A DNA stretch of 64,000 nt. It comes from Microcystis wesenbergii NRERC-220. GTDB lineage: Bacteria > Cyanobacteriota > Cyanobacteriia > Cyanobacteriales > Microcystaceae. The notes beneath the pieces are model-generated. The model did no database searches. It was given only the letters and a program-made list of their open reading frames with translations, and was not told the DNA's origin. Below, piece after piece: positions 17,289 to 26,348 of this stretch; the stretch's first letter is position 1, and the number at the start of each line of letters is the position of its first letter. A program made the position numbers and the translations under genes. The DNA lies in contig NZ_JAVSJA010000001.1 of assembly GCF_032027425.1 (NCBI RefSeq), positions 4,104,001-4,168,000 of the forward strand. The letters are read 5' to 3'.

Positions 17289-18773
17289 TTACATCCCCCA
17301 CCAACGGGCCACCGCTTCGGGAAGGGGCAGCAAAATACTTAATAACAAAGCCAGGGAAAATAGGCCTAATAAATCTCGTTTATTATCCAATTCCGTCACA
17401 TCATTTAAAGCCGGTTGATCGCTGACCGGCATTAATAAGAGAATAATCGCCCAGAGTAAAAAATCTGGTTGCACTAGGGCTAAAATAAACATGAATAATC
17501 GAGTTAATTGACCGATAATTATGGCGGTTTTCTGCCCATACATGGCGTGAACAATATGACCACCATCCAATTGACCCACAGGCATTAAATTTAGGGCTGT
17601 AACGATAATTCCCACATAACCTGCCACCGCTAAAGGATGTAAATGGATGGCTTTTCCTGCGATTAAATCACTGCCGAAGGCTAGTTTAGCTACGATAGAC
17701 AAGAGAAAAGAAAACTGCGGATTTAAGGCCTGAAAATTTAATAAACTGCTTTGATTGGTTAGGGGAACTATTTCCGAGAGGGACAATCCCCAAAACAGTA
17801 GAGGAATAGCGATAATTATACCCCCCAAAGGACCGGCCACTGCCACATCAAATAAAGCTTTACGGGTGGGTACAGGCGATCGCATTTGAATAAAAGCCCC
17901 GAAGGTGCCTAGGAAGAAAGGAAAGGGGATAAAATAGGGCAAGGTAGTTTTAATTTTATATTTAACTGCTGTCAAATAATGGCTAAATTCGTGCAGTCCT
18001 AAAATAGCAATTAAGCCTAAACTATAGGGTAAACCTTGCAATAATAAACTAGAATTATTTTCTAATTGTTGGGCGGTAATGCCACTTAATCCCGCACCGA
18101 TGACCGTGGTAGTTAAGAGAGTTAATAACAATAAACCCAGGGCAAGAAGGGGGCGAGTAACTTTTTCAGTTTCTATAGTTTCTGTTTTTTGCTGCCAGGG
18201 ATTAGCCACAAGAGCGAAAAAAGGTTGTCCCTGAAAACTTTCTTGGAAAAGCAATAAAAAGCGATCCCCAAAAACCTTTTCCACATTGTTTTTAATCACT
18301 TGATAAGCTTCTTCGGGAACCGCCCGCAATTTCCCCCGACAGAGAATTGCCTGGGGACGATAATCGATATTTTGCAGATAATAAACACCCCAAGGAAAAC
18401 AATCTCTTAGGGATTTTTCCTCTGCGGCAGTGATCGGTTTTAAATTATTTTTAGGCGCAGGATTATCGATATTTTCTAGGACTAAATTCGCTGTTTCCAG
18501 TGGTGATGGGGGGCTTTCTTGGGGAGTAACTCGACCCTTTTGTACTAACCACCAGTACAAGAAAGGGCAGATCACAAAGGGACCGAACAGCAAAAATGCC
18601 GGCATGGGGGTATCCTCTCCATAGATTAACGTCCAGCCGGTCCAAATAAGAGCCGGAGTCATCAGGACTAACCAAATTAACCATATTGGTGTTGTCGTGA
18701 TTTTGGCCACGCTACGCTTGACGATAAAATAGGTGAAACCGCCCAGAATCCCTAATAACAACCACATTTCCAT
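17289..18773 (-). CDS. Site-2 protease family membrane metallopeptidase (EGY1-like)
   Basis: A 494-residue M50 protease. Two N-terminal helices are followed by a cytosolic region (about 90-205) and then a membrane core. The zinc-binding motif HExxH is HEFSH near residue 260 (GLHEFSHYLTAVK), and the third ligand is in the conserved VGQLDGGH block near 402. The organisation, with a long N-terminal extension and a PFFLGTFGAFIQMRSP segment, matches the chloroplast EGY1 type and its cyanobacterial homologues. Members cut transmembrane segments, often of anti-sigma factors; the substrate here is unknown. It is divergent from the MBL gene. Confidence 0.9.
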   Translation of the reverse strand: MEMWLLLGILGGFTYFIVKRSVAKITTTPIWLIWLVLMTPALIWTGWTLIYGEDTPMPAFLLFGPFVICPFLYWWLVQKGRVTPQESPPSPLETANLVLENIDNPAPKNNLKPITAAEEKSLRDCFPWGVYYLQNIDYRPQAILCRGKLRAVPEEAYQVIKNNVEKVFGDRFLLLFQESFQGQPFFALVANPWQQKTETIETEKVTRPLLALGLLLLTLLTTTVIGAGLSGITAQQLENNSSLLLQGLPYSLGLIAILGLHEFSHYLTAVKYKIKTTLPYFIPFPFFLGTFGAFIQMRSPVPTRKALFDVAVAGPLGGIIIAIPLLFWGLSLSEIVPLTNQSSLLNFQALNPQFSFLLSIVAKLAFGSDLIAGKAIHLHPLAVAGYVGIIVTALNLMPVGQLDGGHIVHAMYGQKTAIIIGQLTRLFMFILALVQPDFLLWAIILLLMPVSDQPALNDVTELDNKRDLLGLFSLALLLSILLPLPEAVARWWGM

Positions 18774-18877
18774 ATCGGCTCTTTTCTCTTGAGTAAAAGG
18801 CGGCTAATTTCAGCCGGCCCGGTCATCGATCGTGCTAAGTTATAAACCGCATTGATTGTGATTTGGATAGGCAAACC

Positions 18878-19549
18878 ATGCGATCGGAAACCGAATCGTC
18901 TCCTTTAGAGGTTAGCAAAACCACAAAACCCCCCCGATTAATTCTAGAAGGTTTATACGCTTTCTCGCCTAATCGGGAAACCCTAGGGGGAACCTCTTAT
19001 CTTATTGTAGAAAATACCGGCAATATTCTGGTGGATTGTCCTAGCTGTGAGGAGAGCGAGCGAGATTTTCTCCTAGAAAAGGGTGTCCGTTACCTATTTT
19101 TTACCCATCGCGGGGGTCAGGGTAAACAGGGCGATTCTCTGCAAAGTTTACTTGATTGTGAGATTATTCTACAGGAACAGGAAGCCTATCTGCTTCCTCA
19201 CCGTCAAATTACCGTTTTTCAGCAGCAAATCCAGTTATCTCCCACTTGTAGCGGTTTTTGGACTCCCGGCCATTCTCCCGGTTCCTCCTGTCTCTACTGG
19301 AACCGTCACGGGGGGGTTTTATTTACTGGTCGTCATCTTCTCCCCGACACTAAGGGTCAACCGCAACCCCTACAGACTGCGAAAACTTTCCACTGGCTGC
19401 GGCAATTGCGATCGCAACAGGCCATTTTAGACCGTTTTAGTCCGGAAACCCTCTCCTATCTTTGTCCGGGGGCTAATACCGGCTTTTTGCGTGGTCGGGG
19501 AATTATCGATCGCGCCTACGAAAAAATCAGCGCCAATCCTCTTAACTAA
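18878..19549 (+). CDS. MBL-fold hydrolase-like protein with altered metal motif
   Basis: A 223-residue metallo-beta-lactamase-fold protein. The fold pattern is clear: SYLIVENTGNILVDCP near residue 42, TPGHSPGSSCLYW near 130 and VLFTGRHLLPD near 149. The first metal motif, normally THxHxDH, reads THRGGQGKQGD, so the second and third histidines are missing. It may have lost hydrolase activity or bind metal differently. ATG at 18878 is preferred; a TTG lies five codons upstream. It is followed by thiL after 39 bases, possibly as one transcript. Confidence 0.78.
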   Translation: MRSETESSPLEVSKTTKPPRLILEGLYAFSPNRETLGGTSYLIVENTGNILVDCPSCEESERDFLLEKGVRYLFFTHRGGQGKQGDSLQSLLDCEIILQEQEAYLLPHRQITVFQQQIQLSPTCSGFWTPGHSPGSSCLYWNRHGGVLFTGRHLLPDTKGQPQPLQTAKTFHWLRQLRSQQAILDRFSPETLSYLCPGANTGFLRGRGIIDRAYEKISANPLN

Positions 19550-19588
19550 AGACTTTTTAGAAGCTGCATTGTTCAATTCCCAGAAATT

Positions 19589-20557
19589 ATGAATTTAACC
19601 GTTAAAGATTTGGGTGAACAGGGATTGCTACCGATTCTGCAAAAATATTGTCCTGCGGAGATTATCGGTGATGATGGGGCGATTTTATCCCTGAAAGAGG
19701 GTTACTCTCTCGTCGTCACCACTGATGTTTTAGTTAATAACGTCCACTTTAGCGATATTACCACCTCTCCGGAAGATGTGGGCTGGCGAGCGGCGGCGGC
19801 TAATTTATCCGATTTAGCGGCTATGGGGGCAGAACCCCTGGGAATTACGGTAGGATTGGCTTTAACTCCCGATCTAGCCATCGATTGGCTAGAAGGACTC
19901 TATCGGGGTCTTAGCTCTTGTCTGCAAGTATATCAGACGGCGATCGTTGGTGGCGATGTCTGTCGGGCCACGGAGATTAACATCAGCATCACTGCCCTGG
20001 GACAAGTGGCAAAAAATGAAGAAATTAGACGTTTTAACGCAAAAGTTGGCGATAGTATCGTTATTACTGGTTATCACGGTTTATCGCGGGCTGGATTAGA
20101 GTTAATCTTTCACCCTGAAACCGGCAGGAATTTAAATTCCGCCCAAAAAAAGCGATTAATCCAAGCTCATCAACGGCCGCGACCGAGACTTGATTGCATA
20201 CCACATTTACAAAAAATTGTCAAGCAATTTCCCATCGCCGGCATGGATAGCAGTGACGGGTTAGCAGATGCCATCATGCAAATTTGTCGCTGTAGTGGGG
20301 TTGGTGCCGAAATCGAGAGGATTCCCCTGCATCCAACCCTGAAAGAATATGTAGGAGCCGAAAAAGCTCTAGAATGGGCTTTATACGGCGGTGAAGATTT
20401 TGAGTTAGTTTTGTGTTTGCCTCCGGACAGTGCCAGAGAATTGCTGGAGAAAGTGGGGGAAGAGGGGGCGATAATCGGTCAAATTGTCCGGGGGAAAGAG
20501 ATAAAATTAGCCGACGGTAGAAACCTCAGTTTAAGCTCTGGATTTCAACATTTTTAG
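19589..20557 (+). CDS. thiL: Thiamine-monophosphate kinase
   Basis: A 322-residue kinase that converts thiamine monophosphate to thiamine pyrophosphate, the active cofactor, using ATP. Typical motifs are GDDGAIL near residue 27, TTDVLVNNVHF near 48, AAANLSDLAAMGA near 70, the GGDVCRA motif near 120 and YGGEDFELV near 267. The length is normal. It converges on ffh with only three bases between stops and no visible terminator, so the two transcripts probably overlap. Confidence 0.95.
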   Translation: MNLTVKDLGEQGLLPILQKYCPAEIIGDDGAILSLKEGYSLVVTTDVLVNNVHFSDITTSPEDVGWRAAAANLSDLAAMGAEPLGITVGLALTPDLAIDWLEGLYRGLSSCLQVYQTAIVGGDVCRATEINISITALGQVAKNEEIRRFNAKVGDSIVITGYHGLSRAGLELIFHPETGRNLNSAQKKRLIQAHQRPRPRLDCIPHLQKIVKQFPIAGMDSSDGLADAIMQICRCSGVGAEIERIPLHPTLKEYVGAEKALEWALYGGEDFELVLCLPPDSARELLEKVGEEGAIIGQIVRGKEIKLADGRNLSLSSGFQHF

Positions 20558-20560
20558 CCT

Positions 20561-21997
20561 CTATAAATCGCCAAAACCTTTCTTTTTCTTGATTTTCTTC
20601 GGTTTTTTCGGGCTGCCACCTTGACCTCGGAACCCCGGTTGATTGCCACCCCCAAACATTCCGCCACCCATCCCGGGCATCCCAGGCATAGCGGGCATTT
20701 GTCCCCGTCCCATCTGTTGCATCATCGATCGCATTCTGGTGAAATTAGTAATTAGTTTGTTAACTTCCGTTTCCGGATGTCCCGAACCTTTGGCAATGCG
20801 ACGACGACGATTAGGAGACTTAGCCAATAAATCGGGGTTAGCGCGTTCCTCCGTGGTCATGGAATTAATCATCGCTTCCGTGCGTTTTAGCTCTTTTTCG
20901 CCCTTTTCGATGTCTGTCCCGCTCAGTTTGCCCAGACCGGGTATTAACTTTAAGACTCCCCCCAGGGAACCCATATTTTTTAACAGCCGCATCTGTTTGA
21001 GGAAGTCATTAAAATCAAACTTAGCCTCTAAAATCTTGGCCTGCATTTTGGCCGCGTCTTCTAGGTCTAACTGTTCCTGAGCTTTTTCCACTAGCGTCAG
21101 GACATCACCCATATTGAGGATGCGACTGGCAAGGCGATCGGGATAAAATGGCTCTAAAGCCTCGACTTTTTCCCCAACCCCAACAAATTTAATCGGTTGT
21201 CCCGATATTTGCCGCACTGATAGGGCCGCCCCACCACGAGTATCGCCATCGAGTTTAGTGAGAATTGCCCCCGTGATGCCGATTTGTTGGTGAAAAGTGT
21301 TGGTAAGACTGGCCGCTTCCTGACCGGTCATCGCATCCACCACTAATAAAGTGTCGTCGGGGTTGACAATTTTCTTGATTTGTGCTAGTTCGCCCATCAT
21401 CTGGGTATCTATCTGCAAACGACCGGCGGTGTCGATGATAACGGTATCTACGCCCAATTCTTTGGCTTTTTCCACACCTTGACGGGCGATATCGACGGGA
21501 TTAGCCTGAGAACCCATCTCGAAGACGGGAACATTTATCTGTTTACCGAGGGTGATTAATTGGTCAATGGCCGCTGGACGGTAAACATCGGTAGCCACCA
21601 TCAGGCAGCTTTTGGACTGTTTGCGGAGGTATAGGGCTAATTTGGCGGTGGCGGTGGTTTTTCCTGTCCCTTGTAACCCGGCCATTAAAATTACGGTGGG
21701 GGGTTTATCGGCCTGGGCTAGGGGAACGTTGCTTTCCCCCATAATTTTGACTAATTCATCATAGACAATTTTGATAAATTGCTGGCCGGGATTGACTCCA
21801 GAAATAACTTCAGCGCCAAGGGCTTGTTTCTCGACCTCAGCAATAAATCCCTTAACTACCTGTAGGTTAACATCTGCTTCCAGTAAAGCCCGCCGGACTT
21901 CTTTGAGGGTTTCTTGTATATTGGCCGAGGAGATTTTATCTTGACCTCGTAACTTTTTCCATGCGTCTTCTAAGCGATCGGCCAGTGCGTCGAACAT
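20561..21997 (-). CDS. ffh: Signal recognition particle protein Ffh
   Basis: A 478-residue SRP GTPase that, with 4.5S RNA, targets nascent membrane proteins to FtsY. The N domain (1-90) is followed by the G domain with GLQGTGKTT near residue 108, DTAGRL near 190 and TKLDGDTRGG near 247, then the methionine-rich M domain from about 300 (MRLLKNMG, GSGHPETEVN). The C-terminal tail is rich in Gly, Met and Pro and ends in a lysine cluster (KKPKKIKKKKGFGDL). The start is ATG at 21997. Confidence 0.97.
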   Translation of the reverse strand: MFDALADRLEDAWKKLRGQDKISSANIQETLKEVRRALLEADVNLQVVKGFIAEVEKQALGAEVISGVNPGQQFIKIVYDELVKIMGESNVPLAQADKPPTVILMAGLQGTGKTTATAKLALYLRKQSKSCLMVATDVYRPAAIDQLITLGKQINVPVFEMGSQANPVDIARQGVEKAKELGVDTVIIDTAGRLQIDTQMMGELAQIKKIVNPDDTLLVVDAMTGQEAASLTNTFHQQIGITGAILTKLDGDTRGGAALSVRQISGQPIKFVGVGEKVEALEPFYPDRLASRILNMGDVLTLVEKAQEQLDLEDAAKMQAKILEAKFDFNDFLKQMRLLKNMGSLGGVLKLIPGLGKLSGTDIEKGEKELKRTEAMINSMTTEERANPDLLAKSPNRRRRIAKGSGHPETEVNKLITNFTRMRSMMQQMGRGQMPAMPGMPGMGGGMFGGGNQPGFRGQGGSPKKPKKIKKKKGFGDL

Positions 21998-22082
21998 AGT
22001 TTCGGAATTAAATTTTTAACTAGATCGATTTTATCTCAATGTCGGGCTGAAGACCCCCGTTCTTACCCTGTCAGCTGTTGAC

Positions 22083-22179
22083 TACAGCGTTTCTCGTCAA
22101 GCTGAAGTATAAATTAAACCTGGCTTCGGCAAGGTTTTCAGGGGCCAAAACGCACCTCATCTATCGGAGAAATGCTGTA
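22083..22179. mobile_element. 97-bp TA-flanked miniature inverted-repeat element
   Basis: The ends TACAGCGTTTCTC (22083-22095) and GAGAAATGCTGTA (22167-22179) are inverted repeats with one mismatch, and partial pairing extends inward (GCTGAAGT against ATGAGGT). The outer TA on both sides suits an IS630/Tc1-mariner type insertion. One arm is shared with 4427-4455. Confidence 0.65.
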
Positions 22180-22438
22180 ATTTTGTCTTTATATCCCTCT
22201 TCTGTCTCTCTCGGGAACGGAAAAACAGAAATGACAGGTAAAAACGGTTTCCAGCCGAGAATTTATCAATCGATTAAGTTGAGTATATAGAAAAGAAAAG
22301 TAGTGAATTAGTCGAGGAGTTAAGAAAACACAGAGCCAATCTTTTAAGCGATTCAAGTAACCGCCAGGCTCGACAAATAATCGAATATTATTTAGGTTAT
22401 TTTGACCTCCTTTCCCAACAGACCACCAAAGATGAGTT

Positions 22439-22487
22439 ATACTAAATCGGTTTTTAATAGTATGATTAACTCCCAATCCAACTTTAA
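22439..22487. repeat. Dispersed repeat, copy 1
   Basis: About 50 bases (ATACTAAATCGG through TGATTAACTCCCAATCCAAC) recur with few changes at 28971-29020. Both copies are in long non-coding spacers. Confidence 0.6.
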
Positions 22488-22744
22488 AAATCCTCTTCCT
22501 TCTTCCCACTCCCTACTCTCCTATACTTTTTCCACAGGATTGAGTATTACCATAATTTCTCCGCCGGTTTTCTGGTCAGATTTATTAAGTCACCATTGCC
22601 CTAAAAATCCAGTAAGGGCTGAATAATTTTCGCTGTCAAAGTCCATCGACCTCAAGCGAGAAAAATTGATTTTTGTAAATAATAGTTTCAATGCGCTCCT
22701 TACTAGCATAGGATAGAAACATCGGATTTCCAGGAGGGGTGACG

Positions 22745-23491
22745 ATGAAAGACAGTTCTATATTCCGACGTTTCCCGCAGGTATTCGCGGGTTTATCGGC
22801 GCTATCGATCGCACTCGTCTTCAGTTCGTGGATAGCGGCGCGAGCGATCTTGGCGGTGAAACAGGCCGGCGATGTTTTTGTCGTGACCGGTTCGGCAAAA
22901 AGGGCGATTACATCGGATTATCTTCTCTGGCGTTTATCGGTTTCCAGTCAACAACCCACCGCCCGCGATGCCTACCGCGATCTGATTCGGCAAACCGAGC
23001 GGATACGAGCTTATCTCAAAGAAAAACAAGTTCCCGACGACGCAATCACCACCAACGCGATCGAGACGATGCCGATTCCTGAAGTAACGAACGGCCAGGA
23101 AACTGGGCAAATTCTCGCCTATCGCCTCACCCAACGCTTCGAGATCCGAGGGAGCGATGTGGCCCGTTACAAGGAACTTTCTAGGCAGGTAACAGAATTG
23201 ATCGAGGAGGGAATTAACCTCGTCTCCGAACCCCCGCAATACCTTTACACCCAACTCGATAAACTGCGGGTGGAAATGGTGGCCGCGGCGACCAAGGACG
23301 CCAGAGCGAGAGCCGAAGCGATCGCCAGTAGCACCGGCAGTCGGGTGGGAAGGGTGCGCGATGCAAAAACGGGAGTTTTTCAGATCACCTCGCGCAATTC
23401 CACCGACGTGAGCGATTGGGGAGTTTACGACACTTCCTCGATCGACAAAGATATTACCGCGGTCGTTTCGGTGACGTTCGGGATCGAGTGA
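22745..23491 (+). CDS. SIMPL-domain (DUF541) protein
   Basis: A 248-residue protein with an N-terminal signal or anchor helix (about residues 12-38) and a SIMPL domain (about 45-246) facing the periplasm. The pattern VFVVTGSAKRAITSD near residue 47, then the alternation of strands and helices ending VVSVTFGIE, is typical. SIMPL proteins are conserved envelope proteins of unclear biochemical role. ATG at 22745 follows a strong AGGAGG at good spacing; an in-frame GTG is two codons upstream. Its codon choice is visibly richer in G and C than neighbouring genes. Confidence 0.83.
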   Translation: MKDSSIFRRFPQVFAGLSALSIALVFSSWIAARAILAVKQAGDVFVVTGSAKRAITSDYLLWRLSVSSQQPTARDAYRDLIRQTERIRAYLKEKQVPDDAITTNAIETMPIPEVTNGQETGQILAYRLTQRFEIRGSDVARYKELSRQVTELIEEGINLVSEPPQYLYTQLDKLRVEMVAAATKDARARAEAIASSTGSRVGRVRDAKTGVFQITSRNSTDVSDWGVYDTSSIDKDITAVVSVTFGIE

Positions 23492-23494
23492 ATG

Positions 23495-23857
23495 ACAACC
23501 CACTCCTTACTGCTGTCCAAACAGCGGAGCGTCTGTGCTAGATCTAGACTTGACCATGAGAGTAATTTTAGCCAACAGAGAACCTCTGTTTGAGTTGTCT
23601 CTTTGTGTCCTTCGTGTCTTTGTGGTTCGTTCCAGTCGCTCGCTGGCAGGACTGTATCATAACAATACATTTTACCCACCAAACCCAAGAGAGCCGTTAA
23701 TTTGATCGCAAAAGGGAAATTTAATCTCTCTCAGCGAACACCTGTTCTAGTCAGCTTGTATGTAAAGTTTTATCTACGGATTCAACATTGCTGGCTTTTA
23801 AGTAAGTTTGAGTAAGTTTAGTTGGGCCGTAAAACTTGGGTTTTTTCGATCAACCAT
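23495..23857. other. Non-coding spacer with 31-bp duplication at the zipN end
   Basis: No gene seen. Around 23597-23635 is a 'ctctttgtgtccttcgtgtctttgtgg'-type internally repetitive stretch, and 23843-23898 carries two tandem copies of a 31-base unit that also forms the 3' end of zipN. Confidence 0.6.
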
Positions 23858-23904
23858 TTATCTCCTTTGGGTGTTTTCGATCAACCATTTATCTCCTTGC
23901 CGTA
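23843..23904. repeat. 31-bp tandem duplication spanning the zipN stop
   Basis: The block beginning TTTTCGATCAACCATTTATC occurs at 23843 and again at 23874, a 31-base period. Because 31 is not a multiple of three, the duplication changes the zipN reading frame near its end. Confidence 0.9.
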
Positions 23905-26101
23905 CCAAATCATAGCGCAGGTTCAAGGACTTATTATAGGAACGATTGACAATTTCTTTGCCATTATGAAAATACATCGCCTTTTCGTTTACTATCGCTT
24001 CCACCGTCGCTAAATTAGGATTTTTCGCATTATTAGTAACCGAGCGCACATCCACTTGATGCTCGTAGCGCCAATAGTTATTTCCCTGTAAAGCCGCCGC
24101 TCGTTTTTGCCAAATTTCTAAGGCTGAACCCGTTAAAACCTCTTTCAATTGCTCTTTTTGGTGTTCACTGCCAAAAGCGGCCGATTTTGCTTCTAACCAA
24201 GCTTGAATCGTCTCCTTTGCTGTTTCCTTGTCCAAGGGAATCCCTTCCATCACTTCCGCATTAGCCGAGGGAATTTCTAGTATGGGAGTATTTAAAGAAA
24301 TCGGTAACTGTTCCCCTTGCAAGGCTGCCAAAGGAGATTGACTATCGACAATTGCCTTTACCCCCAGGGCCAAAACCGCGATTGTTCCCACTAATCCTAC
24401 CCCTAATATCGCCACTCGATCGAGTCGCAGTTTTCTGCGGGCTGGTCGTCTCCGTTTCGGTGCGACTACGGCAGTTTTTGCCGTTTCTAGGGCTGCCGGC
24501 CCGGAGTTGCCTGCTGCTTGGGGGCGCGGGCGACTAGGACGACGACGGCGGGGATTAAGTGCCGGTTGACGATAGGCTGCTGTCACCACCACAGTACCCT
24601 GAGTATAGGGGGTGAGAGTTTCCTCCTGAGCGGTGACTCTCAGGGCAGGTACAGCAGTGCTTGCCCGCTCACCGTTAGCTCTAGCTAAAGACGGTTTTTG
24701 GGGACGAGAGTGGGAAGAAGAATAAGCAGATTCCCTCATCGGTGTCACTCCTGGCACTGGGTTTAAATGGGTGGGGGGGGTGTGGGTTTTCAGAACATTT
24801 ACTTCCGATTCTAAAGGTTCGCTGGGCTTTTCTCGAACCGGCACAGGAACTTTTTTGTCAGGAAAACCTGACAATTCTTCTAAATAATTTTGTACCTCTT
24901 CCTCAGCAAAATACTCTTTGAGTGAGGCTTTCTCCTCGACTAAATCACTAAAATGGCAGAAAACTTCTGTTTGTAACCAACGCTCACCGTAACGACATAA
25001 CCCAGGTAAAAGATCGGGAGATTGCCCCGATTGTTCCTTAATATAATTTAATATTTCTTGCTCTTGACTTTTTTCTAAAATTGTGCTTGCTTGTTCGGTT
25101 TGACCGAGCAGTAGGGCGCAGATCGATCGCTCTAGGGAGACATCCTGATGTTTTTGTAATTGCTGTAGGCGCTCGCTGGCTGCCACAATAGCGGCGGGTT
25201 GTTTTTGGGCGAAACCGCGGGCGATCAAGGCATAGACCAGCAGATAATTACCCACCGCCGAGGGGCGTTGTGCCTCCTTTGCCCAAATTTTCTCCTGTTC
25301 AGCCTGAGTTAAATAAACCCGTAACTGTTGAATAAAGCGTAAAAAATTATCCACCCCTAACCCAGAGCGATCATCGCCCTGGCCATCGATGCCGCCGCGA
25401 GCGGCCAACATCTCCTCCAAGAGATTTAAGCCGCGCTGACGGGCAAGACTAGGTTTTTTTTCTTGGGATAACAATTCCAGAATCCGGTAGGGACGCAGGC
25501 GATCGCAATCATGGCGAATCTCGCTGGCCACTTGCGGGAACATTTGTTCTTTTTCCAACCAAGTCAGGGCTTTGGCCGCAGTGCTGGCCGCCTGTTCATA
25601 ATTTTTATCCTGCCAATATTCCCGACTTAATTCCCCGTAGGCCAAAGCCAGGGTTAAGATCATGTCTGGGCGAGTAATTGGCTCTAAATCTAGATAAGTT
25701 TCGGCCAAACGAATCACTAACTCGTATTCTCCCAACTCTTGCAGGATGAGCAAAGCTCCCACCAGATCGGCGGGGGCAATAGTAATCTGGGAAGTGAGAT
25801 ATTCTGAGGAAGCCGCCGCCACCTCCCCACCTTGAGAATCTAGGTTTTCGGCGCTGCTTTCTGGGTTGAGAAGCAGGGGATTGGAGTCGAACAATTGGGT
25901 ATCGTAATCACGACGGCGATCCGCAGCACTTAACACTTGGTAAGCTTCATCTAACAAGTGCTGACGGGCAATGATCGCTGTTTGACTGTATTCTTGACGG
26001 GGCAATTGCCGTCCCCGATCGGCGTAGGCCAAATCAATTTGCTCGGCACTCACCTGAAAGGGGATTCCCAATATCCTGTAGTAGTCAAGAGGAATTCGCA
26101 C
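23858..26101 (-). CDS. zipN: ZipN/Ftn2 cell-division protein (ARC6 homologue)
   Basis: A 747-residue divisome organiser that tethers FtsZ at the membrane; the plastid homologue is ARC6. The N-terminal J-like domain (1-70: DYYRILGIP...LLDEAYQVLSAADRRRDYD) lacks the HPD tripeptide, as in ARC6. Helical repeats follow (about 110-400), then a Pro/Arg-rich linker (about 440-570), one membrane helix (VAILGVGLVGTIAVLALG, near 577) and the C-terminal IMS domain (DUF4101, about 630-745). A 31-bp tandem duplication at the 3' end makes the protein finish WLIENTQRR; the second copy, read in the matching frame, would give WLIEKTQVLRPN, probably the older C-terminus. Confidence 0.92.
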   Translation of the reverse strand: MRIPLDYYRILGIPFQVSAEQIDLAYADRGRQLPRQEYSQTAIIARQHLLDEAYQVLSAADRRRDYDTQLFDSNPLLLNPESSAENLDSQGGEVAAASSEYLTSQITIAPADLVGALLILQELGEYELVIRLAETYLDLEPITRPDMILTLALAYGELSREYWQDKNYEQAASTAAKALTWLEKEQMFPQVASEIRHDCDRLRPYRILELLSQEKKPSLARQRGLNLLEEMLAARGGIDGQGDDRSGLGVDNFLRFIQQLRVYLTQAEQEKIWAKEAQRPSAVGNYLLVYALIARGFAQKQPAAIVAASERLQQLQKHQDVSLERSICALLLGQTEQASTILEKSQEQEILNYIKEQSGQSPDLLPGLCRYGERWLQTEVFCHFSDLVEEKASLKEYFAEEEVQNYLEELSGFPDKKVPVPVREKPSEPLESEVNVLKTHTPPTHLNPVPGVTPMRESAYSSSHSRPQKPSLARANGERASTAVPALRVTAQEETLTPYTQGTVVVTAAYRQPALNPRRRRPSRPRPQAAGNSGPAALETAKTAVVAPKRRRPARRKLRLDRVAILGVGLVGTIAVLALGVKAIVDSQSPLAALQGEQLPISLNTPILEIPSANAEVMEGIPLDKETAKETIQAWLEAKSAAFGSEHQKEQLKEVLTGSALEIWQKRAAALQGNNYWRYEHQVDVRSVTNNAKNPNLATVEAIVNEKAMYFHNGKEIVNRSYNKSLNLRYDLVRQGDKWLIENTQRR

Positions 26102-26348
26102 GGTTAGCTGTACCTCAACTCTGGAGAGTCCTTAGTGAATTAAATGATGTAAGTGAGAGCGGAGCGAGTAAAATAACAAGATACCATTCTATCCTAGCCA
26201 ATCTCTGACTGACTAAGATTAGATTCGAGAGAGAAAATACCAAGAACTCCCTGGTTTAAGACTAAAAAATTCACTGCCAGAATTCTCGAAAAATCTACCG
26301 CTTCCTCTCCCCTTGCCTTTTTGTTGTCTAAATGATACTACAGACCCT

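Larger units (their letters stand above)
21998..22744. other. Non-coding spacer with miniature element and dispersed repeat
   Basis: No credible gene. It contains a complete 97-bp TA-flanked miniature element (22083-22179) and a dispersed repeat at 22439-22487 that recurs at 28971-29020. Short open frames here have no family resemblance or ribosome-binding sites. Confidence 0.65.

Noticed and set aside
20643-21080. 145-codon plus-strand frame antisense to ffh.
   Set aside because: Shadow of the strongly biased Met/Gly/Pro-rich ffh 3' end; ffh itself is certain.
22189-22509. 106-codon minus-strand frame after ffh.
   Set aside because: It overlaps a dispersed repeat, has no domain pattern, and other frames are equally open.
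22528-22538. A TTTTCCACA match upstream of the SIMPL gene.
   Set aside because: A single isolated DnaA-box match with no cluster and no replication gene nearby.
22934-23503. 189-codon minus-strand frame antisense to the SIMPL gene.
   Set aside because: A shadow caused by the G/C-rich codon use of the SIMPL gene; no recognisable domains.
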